From assembly GCF_000377005.1 (NCBI RefSeq), contig NZ_AQYB01000033.1:372001-436000 (forward strand): 64,000 nt of DNA, in the 5' to 3' direction. Position 1 is the first letter of the stretch. Each line of letters opens with the position of its first letter. The translations under genes were made by a program, and so were the position numbers. This DNA comes from Streptococcus minor DSM 17118. Its GTDB lineage: Bacteria > Bacillota > Bacilli > Lactobacillales > Streptococcaceae. Below, in pieces: positions 52,090-59,821 of this stretch. The notes beneath the pieces were generated by a model that had not been told where the DNA came from, searched no databases, and worked only from the letters and a program-made list of their open reading frames with translations.

Positions 52090-52986
52090 CTATCGATTGA
52101 TGGAACGAGCAATCATCGAAACAGTATGCCGTTGTCCTCTGATAGCCTTGCTCATTGCAAAAATGTTTTCAACTGGAGCTAGGCAACCATATCCCGCATC
52201 ACCAATATGTTGAATATCTACTCCACAGATTTTGCTACGAATAGCCATCTGTTTAATGGTATCTGTATCTGCACTTTCTTGACTAGTCCCAATGGTACTC
52301 ATGACTAATGCTCCTTTTTTATGAGCCAAGCGGACAACTTCCTTTAAGTCATTCTCGTCAAAACCTGGTACACTTCCAACTGCAGGAGCTAAAATCACAT
52401 CAACTCCAGCTTCGATAAATTGATTAATCGCTTCTAAATCGACAACTGATTCAGCAACTCCTGAGCCATGCATTTTTCCAGCAAACAACAAACCAGAGAA
52501 ATGCTGTTTTACAAGGTGAATCGCTTCGATAATAGCTTGGTTGGTCACACCAGTTCCAGGATTACCCGTCAAGCAAATAAAATCAACTCCTTGACGTTGG
52601 GCTTCTTTTATTGTTTCAATATTGGTTTGGCGTCCCCTATCAATAAAGAGACGTTCTTCTGTCATTGGTGCATTTGGATCTACAGGCTCTAAGTTAACAC
52701 CAATGGGTCTTCCAACCAAGTGATGCAATTCCTTGACAAATTCCTTTGGATTGTTTAAACCTAATACCACTGGATCAAGCATATCAATTCCATTCAACAA
52801 AATTAAATCTGCTCCAAAAGCACATGCAATTTCTGAATTTGTTACATCCCCAATATAGGATTCTTTAAAAGCGACATTTTCAGAAAGAATAACCCTACCT
52901 TCACTCGCTTTTATACTCTGCTTGAGCTCTGCCGGTGTCATGTTTAAAATGTCAGATGCATTGGCACTAATAAATCTTTTAACCAT
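52090..52986 (-). CDS. Predicted TIM-barrel protein of unknown function (PEP-phosphonomutase-like)
   Basis: 298 residues with alternating beta/alpha pattern. Visible strand ends include ADLILLNGIDMLDP, RPIGVNLEPVDPNAP, VDFICLTGNPGTGV, VDVILAPAVGSVPGF and ALVMSTIGTSQES, which line a barrel mouth rich in Gly/Asn/Thr. Proteins like this sit in PTS operons of Firmicutes and have been annotated as DUF7916 or wrongly as haloacid dehalogenase. No catalytic residues can be assigned. It has its own promoter and terminator, downstream of the bga operon. Confidence 0.75.
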   Translation of the reverse strand: MVKRFISANASDILNMTPAELKQSIKASEGRVILSENVAFKESYIGDVTNSEIACAFGADLILLNGIDMLDPVVLGLNNPKEFVKELHHLVGRPIGVNLEPVDPNAPMTEERLFIDRGRQTNIETIKEAQRQGVDFICLTGNPGTGVTNQAIIEAIHLVKQHFSGLLFAGKMHGSGVAESVVDLEAINQFIEAGVDVILAPAVGSVPGFDENDLKEVVRLAHKKGALVMSTIGTSQESADTDTIKQMAIRSKICGVDIQHIGDAGYGCLAPVENIFAMSKAIRGQRHTVSMIARSINR

Positions 52987-53076
52987 AAAATTATCTCTTT
53001 TCTTTTATAAAATATTAAAATAATTTATTGAAAATGATTAAAAACAGATTTTTTATTTACTTTTTATTACTAATTA

Positions 53077-53105
53077 AGTTTATCATATTCCTCTTGAACT
53101 GTCAA
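53077..53105 (-). promoter_or_regulatory. Promoter of the TIM-barrel gene
   Basis: Minus strand TTGACA (53105-53100), 17 bp, TAAACT (53082-53077). Leader about 90 nt, AT rich. The palindrome upstream is a possible operator. Confidence 0.7.
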
Positions 53106-53227
53106 AACTTTTTTAATTTTTTATCAAATGAGATAAAAAGTTGCATCCATACCTATGTATACAAATAAGAATTCTATTTACTAAAAATGTTAAAAATATC
53201 TGGATGCTAAAAAGAACGATAGCTATC

Positions 53228-53263
53228 AAAAAGGAATTAGTCCATAAAACTAATTCCTTTTCT
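53228..53263 (-). terminator. Terminator of the bga-PTS operon
   Basis: Minus strand AAAAGGAATTAG, 9-base loop, CTAATTCCTTTTTG; about 80 bp after the AKR stop. Confidence 0.75.
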
Positions 53264-53341
53264 ATGATTGGAAGCTCTATTCTGCTATGGAAGAAGTATG
53301 TTGAATCCCAAGAATCAACTTTTTAACCCCTGATTTATTCA

Positions 53342-54271
53342 TCATGGTAAAGGATTTCCGGCACTCTTATAAACTTGATACCATTCCTGACGGGATAGTT
53401 CAATATCAAAAGCAGCTGCCATAGCTTCTATTCTCTTTGGATTCATACTCCCAATAATAGGCTGCATATTGGCAGGATGGCGGATAATCCAGGCAATCAC
53501 CAGAGCCTCAAATGGGACATGATACTCTTCTGCTAAACGTGTAATAGTAGCTGTTAACTCCTGATACTTGGGATGAGTCATAAATAGACCTTCCACAAGA
53601 TCAACTTGAAAAGGAGACCACGGCTGCACTGTTATCTCATGAAGTCGACAATAATCTAGTACGCCACCATCACGAACAATTCCTCTCTCATTTTGTGCAT
53701 TGACATTCAAACCAGCATCTAACATCGGAGTATGAGCTGGCCCAAATTCAAGTTGATTGATGACCAGAGGTTGCTGACAGAATTTTTGTAACAATTCAAT
53801 CTGATTAGTATTATGGTTGCTGACGCCAAAATTGAGAACTTTACCTTCTCTGTACAGTTGTTCAAATGCCTCCGCTACTTCTTCTGGTTCAACCAAGGCA
53901 TCTGGACGATGTAGTAAAAGAACATCTAAATAATCGGTCTCTAAGCGTTTCAAGCTCCCTTCAACTGCTTGTAGAATATGATCTTTCGAAAAATCAAAGT
54001 AGTAATCTCCATTTCCTCTCTGGATACCACACTTACTTTGGATAAGGATCTTATCGCGAGAGATGTTTGCTGCCCTAATTCCTTGAGCAAACCGGACCTC
54101 GGACTCACCATGGCCGTAAACATCTGCGTGATCAAAGAAATTGATACCAATATCCTGAGCACTAGATAGGACCCTCGTAACTTCTTCTAGCGAATACCTC
54201 CTCATTCGCATACAACCCAAGGCTAGCTGACTAACCCCTGTTAGCTTTTTTCCTATTTCTATATATTTCAT
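53342..54271 (-). CDS. Aldo/keto reductase
   Basis: Start ATG 54271 (MKYIEIGKKLTGVSQLAL), one base after the bga stop, giving 309 residues of the AKR family. TIM barrel with catalytic D/Y in FFDHADVYGHGESEV, K in IQSKCGIQR, and the HRPD loop. The substrate is probably a sugar or aldehyde derived from the imported disaccharide, inferred from context. Translationally coupled to bga; last gene of the sugar operon. Confidence 0.92.
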   Translation of the reverse strand: MKYIEIGKKLTGVSQLALGCMRMRRYSLEEVTRVLSSAQDIGINFFDHADVYGHGESEVRFAQGIRAANISRDKILIQSKCGIQRGNGDYYFDFSKDHILQAVEGSLKRLETDYLDVLLLHRPDALVEPEEVAEAFEQLYREGKVLNFGVSNHNTNQIELLQKFCQQPLVINQLEFGPAHTPMLDAGLNVNAQNERGIVRDGGVLDYCRLHEITVQPWSPFQVDLVEGLFMTHPKYQELTATITRLAEEYHVPFEALVIAWIIRHPANMQPIIGSMNPKRIEAMAAAFDIELSRQEWYQVYKSAGNPLP

Positions 54272-54272
54272 T

Positions 54273-56057
54273 TCAAACCTCATCCTTAAAAACAGGTTGG
54301 TCAACTAACTGTAAGCAATCAACCCGAACATTCTCTGTTTCAAAAACAATAAACTCATTTTTTTCTTTTAGAAAACCTGATGGAACATAGAGGTATTGAA
54401 TCGGGCCAATATTCCAGTAACGACCTAGGTTAAATCCGTTCACACTGATGCATCCTTTTCCATAAGCTGAACAATCAATAAAGGTATCTTGAATATCATC
54501 CATTTCAACTTCAAATCGATAGAATGTTGGTGCTTCGACCTTATCAGGACTTGGACGGTTGCACTCTAACTTTTCCAACATTTTAGAATCAAATGGCAAG
54601 GCATAGTGCTGCCAACCTTTTCTAAATTGATGGTTAATCATAATACCGCCTTTGACGCCTTTGGACTGACTTGGTGCACCTAATTTATAGCCGTAATTGA
54701 CACGACCAAGATTTTCAACCAATACATCCACTTGGATTTGCTCTGTATCTGCACTAAAGAGCATCTCATCGCCTATTTCATCGCGATACTGAGTCGCCAA
54801 ATGCTTTTGATTGATATAGAACTGGCAGCGATCATGGGCATCAATGGCCTTGAGTCGCTCTTCGTGGAATTGATTTTTGATCATCGAACGATAGAGGATA
54901 TAGCCATGGTTTTGATGGATTTTTTCCATTGCTTGAGGATAATCCAATAGAATTTCTTCGGTAATAACTGGTGCAACCTCCAAAAGGTTTGCAGTTCCTA
55001 CAACTGGAAACTTCCCATATCCTTTAGCTTGACGAATGATTGGTTCTGCTTGTTGGATATCTGGGAAAAGTTCACGCGTTACACGTTGAACTGCGTAATA
55101 CTTTTCAGTTGGAACTCCCCATTCTGTGATGGGAGCATCAAAATCATAGGAAGTTACTTGCGGAAGATCTGTATGTTTTCTTGCTGAGCAACCACTGATA
55201 AATCCAAAATTGGTTCCACCTCTCAGCAAGAAGAGATTCAAATTTCCTATGGCCATCAGGTCTTTTACATCTTTTGCTAAATCTTCAGCTTCTCGGCGGA
55301 CAATTGGTTCTCCCCAACGGTTAAACCAGCCATCCCAAAATTCCGTACACATGAGTGGCCATTTTTTGCCATATTTTTCCATGAAGTTCGCCAAAGCCTC
55401 GGTATTTTCTTTAGGCTGAGAACCAAAATTTCCTGTTACAAATATGTCATCTTCAATCAGTGTCCCTGACTCCAAAGCCTCAATCCAAGTGCCATCAGAT
55501 GTAAATAAAGGTACTGTCACTCCTCTATCTTTCATCATCTTGGCAATACTTCGAAGATACTCCTTATCCTCTGCGTAAGAACCATATTCATTTTCAACCT
55601 GCATCATGAGAATTGGTCCGCCTTCTGTTGATTGATAAGGAAGGAGTTTAGGAAATAACCAATCGTAAAAGTTTCCAACTTTTTCTAAGAAATCAGGGTT
55701 GTTTACTCTAAAACGCATATTAGGATAGTTTAACAACCATGCTGGCATGCCACCAAAATCAAATTCTGCACAAATATAAGGTGTCGGACGGACTATCAAA
55801 TGAAGTCCCATCTCCTGAACCAGCTTAAAATATGCTTCAAAATCCAGCAGTCCATCTGTTACAAATTGACCTTCATGTGGTTCATGTAAGCTCCATGGAA
55901 TGTATGTTTCAACGGTATTGTAGCCAAGAGCTTTTAAATTATGAAGAGTTTCCGCCCATTGATTTGGATGAAGGCGAAAATATTGGATAGAACCTGATAG
56001 TATTTTAAAAGGCTTTCCGTCTAAATAGAATTCTTCTTTTATTTCGAATTGTGCCAT
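54273..56057 (-). CDS. bgaC: Beta-galactosidase, GH35 (BgaC-like)
   Basis: Start ATG 56057 (MAQFEIKEEFYLDGKPFKI), eleven bases after AGGAGG, giving 594 residues, close to the 595 of pneumococcal BgaC; the frame runs upstream into the PTS gene without a start. GH35 acid/base Glu in MMQVENEYGSY, nucleophile Glu in LMCTEFWDGWFNRW. Family members prefer beta-1,3-linked galactose (lacto-N-biose, galacto-N-biose). No signal peptide. It follows the PTS IIC gene by 7 bp, so it is thought to process the imported sugar. Confidence 0.95.
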   Translation of the reverse strand: MAQFEIKEEFYLDGKPFKILSGSIQYFRLHPNQWAETLHNLKALGYNTVETYIPWSLHEPHEGQFVTDGLLDFEAYFKLVQEMGLHLIVRPTPYICAEFDFGGMPAWLLNYPNMRFRVNNPDFLEKVGNFYDWLFPKLLPYQSTEGGPILMMQVENEYGSYAEDKEYLRSIAKMMKDRGVTVPLFTSDGTWIEALESGTLIEDDIFVTGNFGSQPKENTEALANFMEKYGKKWPLMCTEFWDGWFNRWGEPIVRREAEDLAKDVKDLMAIGNLNLFLLRGGTNFGFISGCSARKHTDLPQVTSYDFDAPITEWGVPTEKYYAVQRVTRELFPDIQQAEPIIRQAKGYGKFPVVGTANLLEVAPVITEEILLDYPQAMEKIHQNHGYILYRSMIKNQFHEERLKAIDAHDRCQFYINQKHLATQYRDEIGDEMLFSADTEQIQVDVLVENLGRVNYGYKLGAPSQSKGVKGGIMINHQFRKGWQHYALPFDSKMLEKLECNRPSPDKVEAPTFYRFEVEMDDIQDTFIDCSAYGKGCISVNGFNLGRYWNIGPIQYLYVPSGFLKEKNEFIVFETENVRVDCLQLVDQPVFKDEV

Positions 56058-56064
56058 TGTTCTG

Positions 56065-57420
56065 TTATACCTCCTGCTGTTTGTCTGCCATTTTGACGAA
56101 AGGTAGGTAGATAAGTGTCGAAATACCAATGTTTACCAAAGATAGAACGATTGCTCGCCAGTCAAATGCGGTAGCAAAGAAGCCATATAGGACAGGAGGC
56201 ATTACCCATGTCACGTTTTGAGTAACAGGAGCTACCAATCCAAAGTAGGTTGCAAAGTATGCAACTGTTACCATAACAAGTGGAGTAAGAATATACGGAA
56301 TCATGATGAGTGGATTCAGTACAATTGGAATACCGTACATAACAGGTTCTCCGATATTAAAGGTCATTGGCAAGATACCTAATTTTGCCACTTCTTTATA
56401 ATGTTGGTTTTTGGATTGCCAGAATGTAGCAATCACTAACCCAATCGCATCAAACCAAACAAAGGCTCCAAAAGAATTATCTGTCCACATATATGGAATG
56501 GCAGCACCTGCCTGATAGGCTTCCAGATTTGCTAACATTGTAACACCGAACAAACTAGCCATAACAGGAGCTAGTACGTTTCCTCCGTGTAGCCCAAAGA
56601 ACCAGAAGAATTTATTCAGGAATACAAGTAACAGAATCGCCCAGAAACTTTGCGACATATTGAGCAAGGGACTTTGCAATACCTTATAAACCCAATTAAT
56701 CATCAATTCACCAGTTAAAGATTGAAACAGGAATGTGATAATACCGACTACATACATAGCAATTGCAGTTGGGATGATGGAAAGAAAAGGTTTCATAATA
56801 GCTGGTGGTACAGAATCTGGAAGTTTGATCGTCCAGTTTTGACTCATTGCTTTACAGAAAATCATCACTGCTAAAACACCGATAATAATGGCAGTAAAGT
56901 AACCTTTAGCACCAATTTGTTCAATTGGTATGGCGCCACTGATTGTCACTCCTAGCTCATTACCGTTTACTGTAAGTCCATCAACACTCTCCAGCATCTT
57001 TCCTAGACTCGAGCTGATTGTATCCTCTAGCATAAAAGTTTTGGAAATAGAATTTCCAATCGTGATGACGTAAGAAGCGATAGCCACTAAACCGGCTGAA
57101 GTTGTATCCGTTTTATAAATTTTTGCGATATTCACACCAAAGGTAAATAGGAAAAGCAGGGCAACAATCGGTATGCTTCCTTTAAAAATAATCCAATTTA
57201 AATCAACAAGCCATTGAAAAGTTGAGGTAAAACTTTCCCAACCAAATTGACTAGGCAAATCAGACAAAAAGGCATTGATCATTAAAGCAAAAGAGCCTGT
57301 CATAATAACCGGCATTGTTCCAATAAAAGAATCTCTTAAGGCTACCAAGAATTTTTGGTTACCAATTTTATTAGCGATAGGCATCAAACGATCTTGCCAT
57401 TTATATACAAAACTTTCCAT
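56065..57420 (-). CDS. PTS EIIC, lactose/cellobiose family
   Basis: Membrane channel of a phosphotransferase system. 451 residues with about ten helices and the family's substrate-site regions NFGLHGGNVLAP-like (FFGLHGGNVLAPVMA), NIGEPVMYGIP and a C-terminal PFVKMADKQ. The family transports beta-linked disaccharides and phosphorylates them on entry. AAAGGAGG lies before the ATG. 17 bp after IIA, on the bga operon. Confidence 0.94.
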   Translation of the reverse strand: MESFVYKWQDRLMPIANKIGNQKFLVALRDSFIGTMPVIMTGSFALMINAFLSDLPSQFGWESFTSTFQWLVDLNWIIFKGSIPIVALLFLFTFGVNIAKIYKTDTTSAGLVAIASYVITIGNSISKTFMLEDTISSSLGKMLESVDGLTVNGNELGVTISGAIPIEQIGAKGYFTAIIIGVLAVMIFCKAMSQNWTIKLPDSVPPAIMKPFLSIIPTAIAMYVVGIITFLFQSLTGELMINWVYKVLQSPLLNMSQSFWAILLLVFLNKFFWFFGLHGGNVLAPVMASLFGVTMLANLEAYQAGAAIPYMWTDNSFGAFVWFDAIGLVIATFWQSKNQHYKEVAKLGILPMTFNIGEPVMYGIPIVLNPLIMIPYILTPLVMVTVAYFATYFGLVAPVTQNVTWVMPPVLYGFFATAFDWRAIVLSLVNIGISTLIYLPFVKMADKQQEV

Positions 57421-57436
57421 AAAAGCCTCCTTTAAA

Positions 57437-57721
57437 TCAGTTTAGTTGTTTATATAGGTCAACGATTTCCTTTGCCAAATCCACAAAGGCGATACTGGTC
57501 ATCAGGTGATCTTGTCCGTGTATCAGAAACAAGTTTAGTTTATTTTTTTCTCCCTGTGCCTCTTTTGAAAGTAGCTCAGTTTGGGAATGGTGTACAACTA
57601 ATAGTGCTTCATGAGCAGCTTGGAGTTTTACATCGGCTACTTCAAATAATTGCTTTTTTGCAGCCTGAATCGCTTCCATAGCATTTGATTTAGCCTCACC
57701 ACCATACATAATCAGTTGCAT
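57437..57721 (-). CDS. PTS EIIA, lactose/cellobiose family (N-terminus frameshifted)
   Basis: From the internal ATG at 57721, 94 residues of the LicA/CelC family: MYGGEAKSNAMEAIQAAKKQ, the phosphorylated histidine in VVHHSQTELL, and the C-terminal LFLIHGQDHLM pattern. The proper start appears to be the ATG at 57750 with GGGG upstream. It encodes MAEEQTVEVV in the other frame and stops at TGA 57712-57714, so about 11 residues are lost by an apparent 4-base deletion. The remaining protein may still work if reinitiation occurs at 57721; see finding. Confidence 0.85.
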   Translation of the reverse strand: MQLIMYGGEAKSNAMEAIQAAKKQLFEVADVKLQAAHEALLVVHHSQTELLSKEAQGEKNKLNLFLIHGQDHLMTSIAFVDLAKEIVDLYKQLN

Positions 57722-57750
57722 ACAACTTCTACTGTTTGTTCTTCAGCCAT
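57712..57750 (-). pseudogene. Displaced 5' end of the PTS IIA gene
   Basis: ATG GCT GAA GAA CAA ACA GTA GAA GTT GTA TGC AAC TGA in codons. The first ten codons fit the N-terminal helix expected before MQLIMYGG in this family, but the frame shifts at GTTGTATGCAAC. The ribosome site GGGGTAG seven bases ahead belongs to this ATG. Confidence 0.65.
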
Positions 57751-57757
57751 ATACAAT

Positions 57758-58075
57758 CTACCCCATCAGAGACTCTGCTAACGCCAGCACTTTGTCCCCT
57801 CGCATCATGCCGTAATCTGTCATTGGAATGACCTCTACAGGAATGGAGTGCGAAGCGAGTGTTTCTTGAAACTCATCCAATAAATAACGCACTTGCGGAC
57901 CTAACAAGACAACATCAACTGTATGATCTTTGAGGTATTCAGTGGCTTCATGAACAGGTACTGCAAAAATTTTTGCATAAAGTCCTTTTTCTTCTGCTGC
58001 TTTATTCATTTTGTTCACCAGTAAACTGGTACTCATTCCAGCTGCGCAAACTAGCATAATTTCCTTTTTGTCCAT
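57758..58075 (-). CDS. PTS EIIB, lactose/cellobiose family
   Basis: Cytosolic phosphocarrier of 105 residues, first gene of the operon. Start ATG 58075 (MDKKEIMLVCAAGMSTSLLV) with AGGAGAG upstream; the active cysteine is in LVCAAGMSTS, followed by a Rossmann-like fold (DVVLLGPQVRYLLDEF). It passes phosphate from IIA to the sugar at IIC. Leader of about 120 nt. Confidence 0.95.
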   Translation of the reverse strand: MDKKEIMLVCAAGMSTSLLVNKMNKAAEEKGLYAKIFAVPVHEATEYLKDHTVDVVLLGPQVRYLLDEFQETLASHSIPVEVIPMTDYGMMRGDKVLALAESLMG

Positions 58076-58203
58076 TTGCTCTCTCCTTATTGTTTCGTTC
58101 AACACTAGAATGTTTTTAATAAATTGTTTTAAATTATTTGTAATATGTAAATAAAAAAGCTGTTTTTTTCTATAAAATCATTTATTATTAACATTCTATA
58201 AAC

Positions 58204-58232
58204 ATTATAACCTAAAAAACACCTTATGTCAA
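58204..58232 (-). promoter_or_regulatory. Consensus promoter of the PTS-bga operon
   Basis: Minus strand TTGACA (58232-58227), 17 bp, TATAAT (58209-58204). A perfect sigma-A promoter; strong if not repressed. Confidence 0.85.
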
Positions 58233-58240
58233 CGCTTACA
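58227..58240 (-). promoter_or_regulatory. Catabolite-response element (cre) over the -35
   Basis: Minus strand TGTAAGCGTTGACA matches the cre consensus TGWAANCGNTNWCA at every defined base; its last six bases are the -35 hexamer. CcpA binding would block RNA polymerase. Confidence 0.8.
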
Positions 58241-58289
58241 TTTGAAAAATTGATTATTTTTTGGTATTATTATGACAGGAGGATAAGAA

Positions 58290-59495
58290 ATGGAACTAAC
58301 ACGCAAACAAGCTGAAATACGCGCCACCATTCTCGACCAACTTTATGCCAAAAGACCAATCTCCCGTATTGATATTTCTAAAGAAACCCATATTACTCCT
58401 GCTACTACTGGAAGTTTTATCAATGAGTTCATCCGATTAAACTTTGTCAAAGAGTTAGGAGAGGTCAGCAACGATCGAGCTGGTCGAAAAAAGCTCTTAC
58501 TGGATATTGTTCCTGGACAATATTACTATCTAGGATTAGAACTATCTGAGAAGTATTTGGCTCTAGTCATTGCAGATAATGTTGGAGAGATACAAGCCAG
58601 TAGGCAGATAGAGTTATCTCTTGAAAAAGAAAAACCTACAGATAAGTTTATTATCAAACTAATGAAAAGTTTTCTAGACCAGTATCCTGATTATCCTATA
58701 ACTGGCATAGGAATCGGTCTTCCTGGATATGCCAAGGTGCAAGAATCACCCACTATCATCTCCAAGAGTTCTTACTGGACAGACGTTAATCTTCATCATA
58801 TTATCCAATCGTTCTCTGTTCCTGTGTATTTAGATAATAAATCTCACTGCCTCACACTTGCTGAACGTTTATTTTCCTACCATTCAGATGATAGTAATTT
58901 CATCGTTTACCATGTGGCAAGAGGAATCCATTATTCATATATGTATAATGGGGAAATTTATAGTCATAAAAATTTTTTAATTGGAGAAATCGGGCATACC
59001 GTCATCAATCCTCAAGGCGAACGGTGCTCTTGTGGTAAACACGGTTGTTTACAAGTGTATGCTAGCGAAGCCGATCTAATCCACAAGGCTACCATTCTCT
59101 ACCATAGCCCTCTATCACTCTTAAAAACTCTTGTAAAAGATGAAAGTCAGATTACAATCAATACACTCCTTACTGCCTATCAATTAGGAGATTTAGGAGC
59201 TATTCAATTGATTGATACTGCTTGTCATTATCTTGCCATTTCGATTTCTAACCTATGTCAACTGATTGATACCGAAAGAATATACTTAGATGGTGAACTT
59301 TTTTCATCGTCTATTATCACAGACAATATACTCAACCATTTACAGGAAGAAATCCAGTTATTTCCCGAACAAAAGCAAACCGAAATCTGCATCATCCCAT
59401 TTTCGCCCATCAATGTTGCCCGGGCTGCTGTCAGCCTCTGTATCTACCATGATTTTCTAGATAAGAATAATACAAATCCTATCACCGTTGTCTAA
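58290..59495 (+). CDS. ROK-family transcriptional regulator (NagC/XylR type)
   Basis: 401 residues. N-terminal winged helix (KQAEIRATILDQLYAKRP, ISRIDISKETHITPATTG) and a sugar-kinase-like ROK domain: GIGIGLPGYA, GEIGHTVINPQG and the zinc site CSCGKHGCLQVYAS. The kinase-type residues suggest a sugar or sugar-phosphate ligand. Divergently placed from the PTS-bga operon, so a repressor of it is the natural reading. AGGAGG precedes the ATG. Confidence 0.93.
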   Translation: MELTRKQAEIRATILDQLYAKRPISRIDISKETHITPATTGSFINEFIRLNFVKELGEVSNDRAGRKKLLLDIVPGQYYYLGLELSEKYLALVIADNVGEIQASRQIELSLEKEKPTDKFIIKLMKSFLDQYPDYPITGIGIGLPGYAKVQESPTIISKSSYWTDVNLHHIIQSFSVPVYLDNKSHCLTLAERLFSYHSDDSNFIVYHVARGIHYSYMYNGEIYSHKNFLIGEIGHTVINPQGERCSCGKHGCLQVYASEADLIHKATILYHSPLSLLKTLVKDESQITINTLLTAYQLGDLGAIQLIDTACHYLAISISNLCQLIDTERIYLDGELFSSSIITDNILNHLQEEIQLFPEQKQTEICIIPFSPINVARAAVSLCIYHDFLDKNNTNPITVV

Positions 59496-59580
59496 TAATA
59501 TCTATTGGTAAACTTATTCTTTTTAGAATCACAAAACATGCTGATAGTCGGAAGAAGCATCCCAAACAAGACACCAGAAA

Positions 59581-59625
59581 AACGCTCTTGTTCAACCTAG
59601 CTAGTAAGCTAGAAACAAGAGTGTT
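59581..59625 (+). terminator. Terminator of the ROK gene
   Basis: AACGCTCTTGTT pairs with AACAAGAGTGTT (59614-59625) then TTAT; loop holds a second small stem CTAGCTAGTAAGCTAG. Confidence 0.7.
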
Positions 59626-59769
59626 TTATAATGTTCTAAAAAGCTTGCTCAAAAAATCAGGACCATTCAAAATCTAGTGGAGTTGAGGGAGAACAGTCAG
59701 TTCGACAACTTGTCTAGAAATCACACACATATGGACAAGAGTTCTTTCGATTGGTGACTATTTATCTTC

Positions 59770-59806
59770 TAAAAAATAAAACAGTGGACGAATCTCGTCC
59801 ACTGTT
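59770..59806 (-). terminator. Terminator of smc-Cof
   Basis: Minus strand AACAGTGGACGA/TCGTCCACTGTT, perfect 12-bp stem with 3-base loop, followed by TTATTTTTT. Confidence 0.9.
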
Positions 59807-59821
59807 CCTACTACTATTGTA

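Larger units (their letters stand above)
52987..53341. other. Intergenic region between AKR and TIM-barrel genes
   Basis: 355 bp holding a promoter (53077-53105), an 8-bp palindrome TTTTTATC/GATAAAAA at 53118-53139 just upstream of the -35, a weak inverted repeat GCATCCA/TGGATGC (53143-53149, 53201-53207) and the operon terminator. No coding sequence is supported. Confidence 0.55.
58076..58289. other. Divergent control region, PTS-bga operon / ROK regulator
   Basis: 214 bp, very AT-rich. Contains the consensus promoter and cre described separately. An operator of the ROK protein is expected between the -10 and the IIB start, in AT-rich repeats (58130-58200), but I cannot define its half-sites. 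The ROK gene promoter is not obvious. Confidence 0.5.
59496..59821. other. Intergenic region, ROK gene / Cof gene
   Basis: 326 bp between convergent genes. Two hairpin terminators are present (59581-59625 and 59770-59806). The 140 bp between them is unique-looking and shows no gene. This is the right-hand junction of the sugar islet. Confidence 0.5.

Noticed and set aside
53143..53207. Inverted repeat GCATCCA/TGGATGC as an attachment site or IS remnant
   Set aside because: Only 7 bp, no target duplication, AT-rich background; chance is likely.
56058..56129. Upstream extension of the GH35 gene into PTS IIC
   Set aside because: AGGAGG sits just before ATG 56057, and the resulting length equals known BgaC.
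59626..59769. Possible small RNA gene between the two terminators
   Set aside because: No promoter or conserved fold visible; cannot be supported from sequence alone.
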